Source: Draconibacterium halophilum
Lineage (GTDB): Bacteria; Bacteroidota; Bacteroidia; Bacteroidales; Prolixibacteraceae
Direction: 5' to 3'
Assembly: GCF_010448835.1 (NCBI RefSeq)
Contig: NZ_CP048409.1
Coordinates: forward strand, 2,922,001-2,986,000
Length of the DNA stretch: 64,000 nucleotides
The notes beneath the pieces are model-generated. The model ran no database searches and had not been told where the DNA came from. It was given only the letters and a program-made list of their open reading frames with translations. The position numbers and the translations under genes were made by a program. The stretch's first letter is position 1, and each line of letters begins with the position of its first letter. This document shows, piece after piece, positions 26,457 through 35,494 of the stretch.

Positions 26457-27562
26457 TGTGCCAGTTCTACTTTTCCGTTCTCTACTTTAAAAATACGATA
26501 ATCGGCATCCATCTTTCTAATTATAGTATCGAGATGCTCGCGATTGGTGTCGGTTAAAAATATCTGTCCAAACTGTTCGCCTGCTACAGCCGTAACAATT
26601 TGCTCCACCCGGTGCTGATCCAGTTTATCAAAAATATCATCAAGTAAAAGTATCGGGTTTATGCCCGAAATCTCTTTTATGAACTCGAACTGTGCCAGTT
26701 TTAGCGCCACCAGGTAAGTTTTTTTTTGTCCCTGCGAGCCCAGCTTTTTTATCAGGTAATCGCCAATTTTTAGCTGCAGGTCGTCTTTATGTATTCCAAC
26801 AGTTGTATACTGCACCACTCGATCTTTTTGTAACGATGTTTTTAGCAACGACTGCAGGTTCGAATCATATAAATCCGACTGATGAACCAATTCCACCACT
26901 TCGTTGCCTTCCGATATATAATTATAGTACCGCTGAAAAACAGGTATCAGCTTTTCCACAAAGCGGGTTCGTTCTTCGTGTATGTGCGAACCGTATTCCA
27001 CCAACTGATCGTCCCAAATACCCAGCAATTCTTCATCGAAATAACGTTCGCTGGCAAATTGTTTCAGCAGATTATTCCGCTGCATCAGCGCCCTGTTATA
27101 TTTCAGCAGATCATCGAGGTAGGTTTGGTTATACTGCGAAATTACACCATCCATAAACTTTCGGCGTTCGTCGCTACCACCCAAAATCAGGTTTACATCC
27201 GACGGAGTGATCATCACCAAAGGCAACAAACCAATGTGTTCCTGCAGCTTTTTATAAACCTTTTTATTTCGTTTAAACTGCTTTTTTTGCCCTTTTTGCA
27301 ATCCACAATTAATACTTTCTTTTGATTCCATGCGGCTGTAATTTCCATTCAGCATGAAAAAACTCTCCTTGTGATTAATATTCAGCTGATCGGTAGCATT
27401 AAAAAAACTTTTGCAAAACGACAGGTAATAAATGGCGTCGAGCATATTGGTTTTTCCTGCCCCATTCTTGCCAATAAAACAATTTAGCTTTGGCGAGAAG
27501 CCGGCCTTAACCTCCAGGATATTTTTAAAATTTACAATTGAAATCTCTTCAATGTGCATCAT
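26453..27562 (-). CDS. recF: DNA replication and repair protein RecF
   Basis: 369 residues, standard length. SMC/ABC-like ATPase that loads RecA at single-strand gaps. Walker A FIGKNGAGKTNMLDAIYYLS near residue 31, signature LGSQGQKKTYLVALKLAQ, Walker B PILLLDDIFDKLDQHR, and the D-loop TDTNREHLD. Start at 27562 or the adjacent ATG 27559. Its operon partner DUF721 overlaps downstream. Confidence 0.95.
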   Translation of the reverse strand: MMHIEEISIVNFKNILEVKAGFSPKLNCFIGKNGAGKTNMLDAIYYLSFCKSFFNATDQLNINHKESFFMLNGNYSRMESKESINCGLQKGQKKQFKRNKKVYKKLQEHIGLLPLVMITPSDVNLILGGSDERRKFMDGVISQYNQTYLDDLLKYNRALMQRNNLLKQFASERYFDEELLGIWDDQLVEYGSHIHEERTRFVEKLIPVFQRYYNYISEGNEVVELVHQSDLYDSNLQSLLKTSLQKDRVVQYTTVGIHKDDLQLKIGDYLIKKLGSQGQKKTYLVALKLAQFEFIKEISGINPILLLDDIFDKLDQHRVEQIVTAVAGEQFGQIFLTDTNREHLDTIIRKMDADYRIFKVENGKVELAQ

Positions 27563-27707
27563 TTATTTCTTTGCATTCGTTCGTACAAAACTAAATAAAA
27601 AGCCTGCACATTTCTGAAATGTTGACAAAAAGCAGTTAATAACAGTTTTATGTTGATTATTCTGGAAAATAAAATGAGCATTGGATTAGCAGTTTTGAAA
27701 AAAAAGC

Positions 27708-27715
27708 TATTTTTG
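27708..27715 (+). promoter_or_regulatory. -7 promoter element for the TPR gene
   Basis: TATTTTTG matches TAnnTTTG, 26 bp before the start codon. No TTTG at the right distance upstream, so only the -7 half is supported. Confidence 0.35.
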
Positions 27716-27740
27716 CGGCACAATTTTGAAAAAGAGACAA

Positions 27741-28427
27741 ATGGCAAAGAAGAATGTAGAGCAAGCTGACAATTTACAGGAACTTGAAAGTGCGCTAACA
27801 AAAACGGAACAGTTTGTTGAGGATAATTCGAAGATCATCAGCTATGTTGTTGGTGGAATTATTTTAGTTGTTGCTGCTTTTCTTGGTTTTAGCAAATTTT
27901 ATGTGCAACCAAAAGAAGACGAAGCAATATCACAAATGTTTATGGCTGAAAATTATTTCGAAAAAGATTCGTTTAATCTGGCTATCAACGGCGATGGAAA
28001 CTATCTGGGTTTCCTTGATATTATTGACGATTACGGCATTACAAAATCGGCAAACCGTGCAAAATATTATACAGGTATTTCATATCTGTACCTTGGACAG
28101 TACGAAGATGCATTGGATTATTTAAATGATTTTGATACCGATGATTTGCTTTTGGCTCCTGTTGCTGAAGGTGCAAAAGGCGATGCCTATCTTGAATTGG
28201 GTGAGACTGACAATGCATTGAAACAATACAAAAAAGCTTATTCGGTTACCGAGAATGAATTAACTACGCCGGTTTATATGATGAAAGCAGCCAACCTGTT
28301 GGAATCGATGGATGAACTGGAAGATGCGCTGGCGTTGTACGAAGATATAAAAACGGAATATCCGGAATCTTCGGAAGGCACAAATGCCGAACGTTACATT
28401 GCTCGCATCCAAACAAAATTGAATTAA
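27741..28427 (+). CDS. Membrane-anchored tetratricopeptide-repeat protein
   Basis: Start ATG 27741 (MAKKNVEQAD) chosen over an upstream TTG. 228 residues: cytoplasmic N-terminus, one membrane helix at about 31-50 (IISYVVGGIILVVAAFLGF), then about 170 exported residues with TPR-like pairs (YYTGISYLYLGQYEDALDYL, AKGDAYLELGETDNALKQY, AANLLESMDELEDALALY). Resembles YfgM-type ancillary proteins of the Sec translocon and the generic Bacteroidota TPR protein that often precedes ribH. A protein-protein scaffold role is inferred. Confidence 0.82.
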   Translation: MAKKNVEQADNLQELESALTKTEQFVEDNSKIISYVVGGIILVVAAFLGFSKFYVQPKEDEAISQMFMAENYFEKDSFNLAINGDGNYLGFLDIIDDYGITKSANRAKYYTGISYLYLGQYEDALDYLNDFDTDDLLLAPVAEGAKGDAYLELGETDNALKQYKKAYSVTENELTTPVYMMKAANLLESMDELEDALALYEDIKTEYPESSEGTNAERYIARIQTKLN

Positions 28428-28450
28428 AAAAAGAATTCAAAAGATAGTAA

Positions 28451-28475
28451 AACCCCTCTTCGGAGGGGTTTTTTG
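28451..28475 (+). terminator. Rho-independent terminator after the TPR gene
   Basis: AACCCCTC-TTCG-GAGGGGTT: perfect 8-bp stem with a UUCG loop, followed by TTTTG. Confidence 0.92.
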
Positions 28476-28488
28476 TTTGTATAAACAT

Positions 28489-28496
28489 TACTTTTG
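28489..28496 (+). promoter_or_regulatory. -7 promoter element for ribH
   Basis: TACTTTTG matches TAnnTTTG, 29 bp before the ribH start and just after the upstream terminator. The nearest TTTG upstream is too close (13 bp), so the -33 half is not supported. Confidence 0.4.
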
Positions 28497-28525
28497 CTAC
28501 AGTGGCAAAACAAAAACATTGAATT

Positions 28526-29011
28526 ATGGCAACAAAAGATTTATCAGCATACGATATTAATTCGGTACCATCAGCAGAAAATATGCGTTTTGGCATTGTT
28601 GTGGCCGAGTGGAACTGGGAAATTACATCGGCACTGGCGAACGGTGCTGTTAACACCCTAATGAAACATGGTGCTGCCGATGAGAATATTTCAGTAAAAT
28701 ATGTGCCCGGTACATTTGAACTTCCTTTGGGCGGACAGTATTTTGCAGAATTAGATAATGTAGATGCTGTAATTCTGCTGGGTTGTGTTATACAAGGCGA
28801 CACCCGCCACTTTGATTATATTTGCGAGGGCGTAACACAAGGCACAAAAGATTTGAACCTAAAGTACAACAAACCGTTTATCTTTGGTGTTCTTACTACC
28901 AACAACGAACAACAAGCGCTTGACCGTGCCGGAGGTAAATTAGGCAACAAAGGTGACGAAGCTGCCATTACTGCCATAAAAATGGTTGCTCTTCAACAGT
29001 CGTTTAAGTAA
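28526..29011 (+). CDS. ribH: 6,7-dimethyl-8-ribityllumazine synthase
   Basis: 161 residues; penultimate step of riboflavin synthesis, forming an icosahedral or pentameric shell. Conserved blocks: GIVVAEWNWEITSALANGA, VKYVPGTFELPLG, LLGCVIQGDTRHFDYI (catalytic His in TRHFD), and PFIFGVLTTNNEQQALDRAG. Full length. Start ATG 28526. No FMN riboswitch is visible in the short leader. Confidence 0.95.
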   Translation: MATKDLSAYDINSVPSAENMRFGIVVAEWNWEITSALANGAVNTLMKHGAADENISVKYVPGTFELPLGGQYFAELDNVDAVILLGCVIQGDTRHFDYICEGVTQGTKDLNLKYNKPFIFGVLTTNNEQQALDRAGGKLGNKGDEAAITAIKMVALQQSFK

Positions 29012-29073
29012 GTGAGACTCTAATTTCAGAATCCGTTAACTGACGGAGAACTGAAATTATCAAGTCGAACTCC

Positions 29074-29118
29074 TACCCGTCCGGCAGGCGGGTATCCCGA
29101 TGCACAGCCATCGGGATT
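29074..29118. repeat. Double hairpin repeat after ribH
   Basis: ACCCGTCCGGCAGGCGGGT folds into a G/C-rich hairpin, followed directly by ATCCCGAT-gcacagcc-ATCGGGAT, a perfect 8-bp stem. This pair has the look of a dispersed extragenic palindrome of Bacteroidota; the first hairpin could also help end the ribH transcript, though no T run follows. Confidence 0.65.
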
Positions 29119-29167
29119 TAAGATGTCTCCCCTCTGCCACTTTGTTTGAGTGCATAAATTCAACTAA

Positions 29168-29737
29168 ATGAAACAGGTTCTGCACATAAAAAATATGGTT
29201 TGTAATCGCTGTATAAAAGTGGTGAAAGAGGAACTTGAAAAACTGGATATCCAAATCGAAGACATCGAATTGGGCAAAGTGGCCATTTCAAAAAGTCTTG
29301 ATACAAGCCAAACTGAAGAAGTGCGCACCGTGTTGCACGACAATGGTTTTGAGCTGATCGACGATAAGAAAAGCCAACTGATCGACCGGATAAAAACCAT
29401 CATCATAGAAAAAACCCATTATTCAAACGAAGGAAAAGAATTGGTAAACTTTTCGGAAGTAATTGCCAATGAGGCGGGTTACGATTACTCGTATTTGAGC
29501 AAGTTGTTTTCATCAGTTGAAGGAATAACCATCGAGAAATACATCATCAATCAAAAAATTGAAAAAGTTAAAGAGCTACTTGTATACGGAGAACTTACCT
29601 TAAACGAAATCTCTTATCAGTTGGGTTACAGCAGTGTACAGCACCTTTCCAACCAGTTTAAAAAGGTTACCGGTTTAACACCTTCGCACTTTAAGAAAGT
29701 GAAAGAAAATAAGCGAAAACCGCTTGACGAGGTGTAG
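29168..29737 (+). CDS. AraC-family regulator with an N-terminal CxxC (HMA-like) domain
   Basis: 189 residues. Residues 1-70 look like a small ferredoxin-like heavy-metal-associated domain: VLHIKNMVCNRCIKVV with Cys12 and Cys15 in the CxxC position, followed by LDIQIEDIELGKVAI as the next strand. Residues about 85-185 are an AraC DNA-binding domain with both HTH units (ANEAGYDYSYLSKLF; TLNEISYQLGYSSVQHLSNQ, FKKVTGLTPSHFKK). It lies 90 bp ahead of a Cu/Zn permease gene and heads the efflux region, so a cytoplasmic metal sensor that activates these genes is the natural inference. Confidence 0.87.
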   Translation: MKQVLHIKNMVCNRCIKVVKEELEKLDIQIEDIELGKVAISKSLDTSQTEEVRTVLHDNGFELIDDKKSQLIDRIKTIIIEKTHYSNEGKELVNFSEVIANEAGYDYSYLSKLFSSVEGITIEKYIINQKIEKVKELLVYGELTLNEISYQLGYSSVQHLSNQFKKVTGLTPSHFKKVKENKRKPLDEV

Positions 29738-29827
29738 AAAACCCAAAATGATGTAACTCATTTCCAAAATCGTGTAATAAAAATCTTGCTCTTAGTCCTT
29801 TACTTTGTATTGTAGAATTTTCAAAAA

Positions 29828-31087
29828 ATGAATATAGAACAATACATAGTAAAATTTTTAGGCGATTTCGCGATCATTTTAGGCGAAATGGCTCCGTATC
29901 TGTTACTGGGATTTTTCTTCGCCGGGCTTTTGTATGCCTTTATTCCGCGTGAAAAAATAAACAAGTATTTTAATGGATCGCCATTTCGTTCCTCTGTTTT
30001 TTCATCATTATTCGGAATTCCGCTACCATTATGTTCTTGCGGAGTAATTCCTACAGGAGCGGCCTTGTATAAAAATGGTGCTTCTAAAGGAGGAACTGTT
30101 TCGTTTATGATTTCGACACCGCAAACCGGTGTAGATTCTATTTTGGCAACGTTTTCATTAATGGGACTACCTTTTGCTATCATTCGTCCGCTTGCTGCTT
30201 TAATTACCGGCATTTCTGGAGGTTTGATTACAAGTGCAATTACAAAAAATGAAAACGTTCAGCAACATATTGTTGAAACAGATTCAAAACCCAAAACACT
30301 TACGCAGAAAATTAAAAATGTTTTTCAATACGGTTTTGTTGAGTTTATTCAGGATATCTCAAAATGGCTGATAATCGGATTGGTTTTAGCCGCCATAATT
30401 TCGGCCTTGATACCCAACGATTTCTTTGAACTTTTAAACCTGTCGCCAATCCTGCAAATGTTGCTAATCCTGGTTGTATCAGTTCCTTTATACATTTGTG
30501 CAACCGGTTCTATTCCTTTGGCAGCTATTCTTATTTTAAAAGGAATCAGTCCGGGAGCAGCTTTTGTCTTACTTATGGCCGGCCCGGCTACCAATGCTGC
30601 CACCATCACCATGATTGGAAAAGTTTTAGGTAAAAAAAGCCTGTTTACTTACCTGGGCACAATTATCGTCGGGGCATTGGGATCTGGACTAATCATAGAT
30701 TATTTACTTCCGGTACACTGGTTTACCGAAATTACACAACAGCATTTAGGACATGACCACGGAGGGTACCTGGCCTGGTGGCAAATTGGTTCAGGCATTT
30801 TATTGCTGGGATTGATCGTAAACGGATACATTCAAAAATACCGGAATTCAAAACAAAATTCTGAAACACAATTAAATAATAATACAATGGAAGTTAAAAC
30901 AATTAAAGTTGATGGAATGACTTGCAACCATTGCAAGGCAAATGTAGAGACAAACCTGCAAAAACTAGCGTTTGTAGAAAATGCTGCGGTAAACCTAGCC
31001 AATAAAACGGTTACTTTGGAAGGCGATGATATTGATATGGACAAAGTAAAAGAAACCGTTGAGTCGATTGGCTACAAAGCTCTGTAA
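29828..31087 (+). CDS. SO_0444-type Cu/Zn efflux permease with C-terminal HMA domain
   Basis: 419 residues. Residues 1-340 are a DUF318/YraQ-like permease with eight or so membrane segments and the marker PLCSCGVIPTGAALYKNGAS plus TPQTGVDSILATFSLMGLP, repeated in related form in the second half (LPLYICATGSIPLAA, LMAGPATNAATITMI). After a linker, residues about 353-419 form an HMA domain with the metal site DGMTCNHCKANVE. The fused HMA domain probably delivers Cu(I) or Zn(II) to the channel from the cytoplasm. A short leader after the AraC gene suggests one operon. Confidence 0.87.
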   Translation: MNIEQYIVKFLGDFAIILGEMAPYLLLGFFFAGLLYAFIPREKINKYFNGSPFRSSVFSSLFGIPLPLCSCGVIPTGAALYKNGASKGGTVSFMISTPQTGVDSILATFSLMGLPFAIIRPLAALITGISGGLITSAITKNENVQQHIVETDSKPKTLTQKIKNVFQYGFVEFIQDISKWLIIGLVLAAIISALIPNDFFELLNLSPILQMLLILVVSVPLYICATGSIPLAAILILKGISPGAAFVLLMAGPATNAATITMIGKVLGKKSLFTYLGTIIVGALGSGLIIDYLLPVHWFTEITQQHLGHDHGGYLAWWQIGSGILLLGLIVNGYIQKYRNSKQNSETQLNNNTMEVKTIKVDGMTCNHCKANVETNLQKLAFVENAAVNLANKTVTLEGDDIDMDKVKETVESIGYKAL

Positions 31088-31114
31088 GTAAAGTTTGAAC
31101 GTACTTTGCCTATA

Positions 31115-31145
31115 GTTGGCAAATTTATTTAAACCTTTAATTTTG
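31115..31145 (+). promoter_or_regulatory. Promoter for the HYC_CC_PP/CusA genes
   Basis: GTTG at 31115-31118, 19-bp spacer, TAATTTTG at 31138-31145. Fits the Bacteroidota consensus with one -33 mismatch; 34 bp from the -7 box to the start codon at 31180. Confidence 0.5.
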
Positions 31146-31179
31146 TTGAACGTTTAATTAATAGCGATTTTAATTTTAA

Positions 31180-31551
31180 ATGATAAAAAAACTCAGCCAT
31201 ATTATTTTAGCAACTCTATTGTTGGCAACAACAATGGGAATGGCTGTGAGCAAACATTTTTGCCAAAGCTCGCTGGTTGATGTTTCTTTTTTCGCCAAGG
31301 CGGAATCCTGCTGTGATGATGGCGGATGCTGCAGCAACGAAAATCATTTTTACCAGGTGAAAGAAGATTTTTCGGCACCCGTAGTTTCAACAATTCCGGT
31401 TCTTGCCGAAATTGATGTTCTATATCAAACACTACTTGAACCTAATATTTTAGCACCCAACGAATTAACTAAAGAATTCGAATTAACAAACGACCCACCT
31501 CCACCAACAGTAATGGAGTTGCTTGCAGAAGAGCAATTATATCTTTTATGA
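31180..31551 (+). CDS. Small Cys-rich exported protein, HYC_CC_PP type
   Basis: 123 residues. A signal peptide or single helix (HIILATLLLATTMGMAVSKHFC), then SCCDDGGCCSNENHF and a proline tract TNDPPPPTVMEL near the end. The order HxC, CC, PP matches a small family found beside RND metal pumps in Bacteroidota. The six Cys and nearby His could hold copper in the periplasm. Function unproven. It precedes the CusA-like gene by 80 bp. Confidence 0.7.
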   Translation: MIKKLSHIILATLLLATTMGMAVSKHFCQSSLVDVSFFAKAESCCDDGGCCSNENHFYQVKEDFSAPVVSTIPVLAEIDVLYQTLLEPNILAPNELTKEFELTNDPPPPTVMELLAEEQLYLL

Positions 31552-31630
31552 AATTATTATGATAATCAATCAGAATCATGACTACTCATGATCACGATTT
31601 TCTATTGTATTAATCTCATACAAAAAAGAT

Positions 31631-34600
31631 ATGCTCAATAAAATCATAAAATTTTTTCTTGAAAATAAATTAGTAACCCTACTGGTTTTAATTCTGTTTA
31701 TTAGTTGGGGCATCATAACATCGCCATTTAGCTGGGACACAGGGATTTTACCTAAAGACCCAGTGCCGGTTGATGCCATTCCCGACATTGGAGAAAACCA
31801 GCAAATTGTATTTACCGAATGGATGGGACGTTCGCCACAGGATATCGAGGACCAGATTTCCTATCCGCTCACTACTTATCTGCTGGGAATTCCCGGTGTA
31901 AAATCCATCCGAAGCTCATCCATTTTCGGATTCTCGAGCATCTTCATCATTTTTGAAGAGGACATTGAATTTTACTGGTCGCGTTCGCGGATATTGGAAA
32001 AGCTGGCTTCGCTACCGACAGGATTGTTGCCCGAGGGAGTGCAACCTGCGCTGGGACCCGATGCCACAGCGCTCGGGCAGGTTTACTGGTACACCATTGA
32101 GGGCCGCGACAAAAACGGGAATCCGACCGGTGGTTGGGATTTACACGAAATTCGCACAGTTCAGGATTTCTTTGTGAAGTATTCGCTAAATTCAGCAAAA
32201 GGTGTTTCGGAAGTTGCCTCAATAGGTGGTTTTGTGCAGGAATACCAGATTGATGTCAATCCCGATGCGCTGAAGGCCTACAACATTCCGCTGCTTAAAG
32301 TAATGCAGGCCGTTCGTAAATCGAATCGCGATGTAGGCGCCAAGACCATCGAAATCAATCAGGCAGAATACCTGGTTCGTGGACTGGGTTATATAAAAAG
32401 TGTTGGCGACATAGAAAAAGCCGTTGTTGCCGTTGAGGATAATGTCCCGATTCGTGTAAAAGATGTTGGTGTAGTAAGCCTCGGCCCATCCACTCGTCGT
32501 GGTGCACTCGACAAAGACGGCGCCGAAGTTGTTGGAGGTGTTGTTGTTGCACGTTACGGTGCAAATCCGATGGAGGTAATTAACAATGTAAAAGCTAAAA
32601 TTGCTGAAATAGCGCCTGGTCTGCCAAAAAAGACATTGGACAGCGGCATAGTAAGCCAGCTTACCATTGTACCGTTTTACGACCGGTCAGGCTTGATCTA
32701 CGAAACATTGGGAACGCTGGAAGAAGCGCTCTCACTCGAAGTGCTGATTGTTATTCTCGTGGTTATTATCATGGTTTATAACCTGCGGGCATCGCTACTC
32801 ATATCCAGTTTACTGCCGATATCCGTACTAATGGTATTTATTGCCATGCGTTATTTCGGAGTTGATGCCAATATTGTAGCCCTTTCAGGTATTGCCATCG
32901 CAATTGGTACCATGGTCGATCTGGGGGTTATTCTTTCCGAGAATATAATTAAACATACAAAAGAAGCGCCGCCCGGACAACCACTGATTACCACAATTTA
33001 TAATGGTTCGGCAGAAGTAAGTTCCGCTATTCTAACGGCAGTTTCTACTACCATCGTCAGTTTTATTCCGGTATTTACCATGCAGGCTGCTGAAGGTAAA
33101 CTATTTATACCGCTTGCCTTTACCAAAACATTTGCATTAATTGCAGCACTGATTGTTTCGCTGTTTATTATGCCCACGCTTGCACACTGGTTTTTTGGAG
33201 CACGCATCAGCAACAAAGTCATTCGAAAATGGGTGAATATCATCCTGATTCCGACAGGAATAATTCTGTTGATTTTTGGCCAAATATGGGGAGGAATGAT
33301 GATTTTGGCATTTGGTATGGCAGGAACAGTTAAAGGAATTGGAAGACTGAAGACTGAAGAAAGAAGTATTGAAGCAACTAACCAAAGCTGGAAAATACGT
33401 TTTCAAAAGGCCGGTAACTTCTTGCTGGAGTACATTGAAATAGTTATTGTACTGATTGGTGTTACCTGGCTTTTGGCAAGATACTGGCTACCATTGGGAC
33501 CAACCAAAACCCTGGTAACGAATGTAGTATTTGTTGCCATATTATTGACTATCATTTTGGGAGCATTTGCATTACTCGAATATTTCTACAAAAAAATATT
33601 AACATGGTGCCTTGACCACAAAGCTGCATTTCTTTCCATTCCTGCATTTTTAATTCTAATGGGAATTACCATCTGGATTGGATTCAACAGTCTTTTCGGA
33701 TTTGCTGCTCGGGGTTTCGACAAAATTGGATGGAACATTCGGACTACTGAAGTCTGGTCAACATTAACACACAAGTTTCCGGGAATAGGCAAAGAATTCA
33801 TGCCATCATTAGATGAAGGAAGTTTTCTGCTGATGCCAACTTCAATGCCTCATTCAGGTGTTGCGTTTAACCGTGAAGTTTTGGGGCAACTCGACATGCT
33901 GATTTCCAATATCCCTGAAGTGGAATTGACCGTTGGAAAACTCGGACGTGTGGAATCAGCACTCGACCCGGCACCCATTTCGATGTATGAAAATGTAATT
34001 AATTACAAGCCTGAGTTTATGCTGGATGAACGCGGTCACCGCGTGCGATTCAAAACAGACAATGAAGACCGATTCGTTTTGACTTCCGGTGAGAAGCTTT
34101 TACACCAGGAAGCGTTGGAACAAGGTATAACACGCGATGATTTAATCCCTGATGAACGAGGCAATTACTTCCGCAACTGGCGTGAGGCCATCAAATCTCC
34201 CGACGATATTTGGGATGAAATTGTAAATGTTTCCAAAATTCCGGGCGTTACTTCAGCGCCAAAACTGCAACCCATCGAAACAAGGTTGGTGATGCTACAA
34301 ACCGGAATGCGCGCGCCAATGGGAATTAAAGTATACGGACCGGATTTAACAACAATTGAAGAGTTTGGCTTGCAGCTGGAAGGCATTCTAAAAACAGTTC
34401 CTTCGGTAAAAGCAGAAGCTGTTTTTGCCGACCGAATTGTAGGAAAACCTTACCTACTATTCGACATCGACAGGGACAAAATTTCGCGATACGGACTGAA
34501 TGTGGAAGATGTACAGCAGACGATTGAAACGGCTGTTGGTGGAATGCAGATTACCTCCACCGTGGAAGGACGCGAACGCTTTCCGGTGCGAGTGCGTTAC

Positions 34601-35494
34601 CCGCGTGAATTGCGCGACGACCCTGAATCGCTGGGAAAAATTCTGATGCAAACTCCTACCGGAGCGCAAATCCCCTTGAGTCAGCTGGTAGATTTTAAAT
34701 ACCAGCGCGGTCCGCAGGCCATTAAAAGCGAAGAAACTTTTTTGGTGGGTTACGTTCTGTTCGACAAGAACGACGGATTCTCGGAAGTTACCGTAGTTGA
34801 TGATGCCCGAATTGCTATCCAGGAACGGATTGATGCCGGGGATTTGCAAGTTCCCGCCGGCGTGAGTTATAAATTTTCGGGAAGTTACGAAAACCAGGTA
34901 CGCGCTGAAAAGCGACTATCGATTGTAGTACCGCTTGTTCTGGCTATTGTATTTCTCATACTCTATTTCCAGTTTAAATCGGTATCCACTTCCTTAATGG
35001 TATTCTCCGGAATTGCCATGGCTTTCAGCGGCGGTTTTATGCTGCTCTGGCTTTATGGCCAAAGTTGGTTTGTTGATTTTTCAATTTTCGGAACCAATAT
35101 TCGCGAACTGTTCCAGATGCAAACCATTAATCTGAGTGTCGCGGTCTGGGTAGGATTTATAGCGCTCTTCGGTATTGCAACCGACGATGGTGTGCTAATG
35201 GCAACCTATCTTGATCAGAGTTTTGCCAGAAACAAAACCGACAACCTGAAAGGAATTCGTGCTGCAGTGGTGGAAGCCGGACAACGGAGAATTAAACCGG
35301 CGATAATGACCTCGGCAACTACAATCATAGCCCTGCTGCCGATCTTAACTTCAACCGGCCGTGGTGCCGACATTATGATTCCAATGGCCATCCCGGCATT
35401 TGGAGGGATGATATTTGCTGCCATAACCTATTTCATTGTACCGGTGCTTTACAGCTACCGCGAAGAGCGAAAATTAAAAAAGAATCAGTCATGA
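31631..35494 (+). CDS. cusA: CusA-like heavy-metal RND efflux pump
   Basis: 1,287 residues, about 240 longer than E. coli CusA. Inner-membrane proton antiporter that moves Cu(I)/Ag(I) from the periplasm to the outer-membrane channel. Family blocks: DAIPDIGENQQIVFTEWMGR, SYPLTTYLLGIPGVKSIRSS, the TM4 region IAIAIGTMVDLGVILSEN (proton relay Asp/Glu), and FIALFGIATDDGVLMATYL. Met-rich segment VMLQTGMRAPMGIKV at about residues 885-900 resembles the CusA metal path. The extra length lies mainly at about 528-670, with about four added hydrophobic segments between TM6 and TM7, plus a periplasmic insertion near 800-860. Its stop overlaps the TolC start (ATGA). Confidence 0.92.
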   Translation: MLNKIIKFFLENKLVTLLVLILFISWGIITSPFSWDTGILPKDPVPVDAIPDIGENQQIVFTEWMGRSPQDIEDQISYPLTTYLLGIPGVKSIRSSSIFGFSSIFIIFEEDIEFYWSRSRILEKLASLPTGLLPEGVQPALGPDATALGQVYWYTIEGRDKNGNPTGGWDLHEIRTVQDFFVKYSLNSAKGVSEVASIGGFVQEYQIDVNPDALKAYNIPLLKVMQAVRKSNRDVGAKTIEINQAEYLVRGLGYIKSVGDIEKAVVAVEDNVPIRVKDVGVVSLGPSTRRGALDKDGAEVVGGVVVARYGANPMEVINNVKAKIAEIAPGLPKKTLDSGIVSQLTIVPFYDRSGLIYETLGTLEEALSLEVLIVILVVIIMVYNLRASLLISSLLPISVLMVFIAMRYFGVDANIVALSGIAIAIGTMVDLGVILSENIIKHTKEAPPGQPLITTIYNGSAEVSSAILTAVSTTIVSFIPVFTMQAAEGKLFIPLAFTKTFALIAALIVSLFIMPTLAHWFFGARISNKVIRKWVNIILIPTGIILLIFGQIWGGMMILAFGMAGTVKGIGRLKTEERSIEATNQSWKIRFQKAGNFLLEYIEIVIVLIGVTWLLARYWLPLGPTKTLVTNVVFVAILLTIILGAFALLEYFYKKILTWCLDHKAAFLSIPAFLILMGITIWIGFNSLFGFAARGFDKIGWNIRTTEVWSTLTHKFPGIGKEFMPSLDEGSFLLMPTSMPHSGVAFNREVLGQLDMLISNIPEVELTVGKLGRVESALDPAPISMYENVINYKPEFMLDERGHRVRFKTDNEDRFVLTSGEKLLHQEALEQGITRDDLIPDERGNYFRNWREAIKSPDDIWDEIVNVSKIPGVTSAPKLQPIETRLVMLQTGMRAPMGIKVYGPDLTTIEEFGLQLEGILKTVPSVKAEAVFADRIVGKPYLLFDIDRDKISRYGLNVEDVQQTIETAVGGMQITSTVEGRERFPVRVRYPRELRDDPESLGKILMQTPTGAQIPLSQLVDFKYQRGPQAIKSEETFLVGYVLFDKNDGFSEVTVVDDARIAIQERIDAGDLQVPAGVSYKFSGSYENQVRAEKRLSIVVPLVLAIVFLILYFQFKSVSTSLMVFSGIAMAFSGGFMLLWLYGQSWFVDFSIFGTNIRELFQMQTINLSVAVWVGFIALFGIATDDGVLMATYLDQSFARNKTDNLKGIRAAVVEAGQRRIKPAIMTSATTIIALLPILTSTGRGADIMIPMAIPAFGGMIFAAITYFIVPVLYSYREERKLKKNQS

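Noticed and set aside
26692..27325. Plus-strand open frames inside recF
   Set aside because: RecF is unmistakable on the other strand, and these frames have no homology-like features.
29074..29118. Riboswitch or attenuator for the AraC gene
   Set aside because: Two adjacent simple hairpins match dispersed extragenic palindromes and do not form a known ligand-binding fold.
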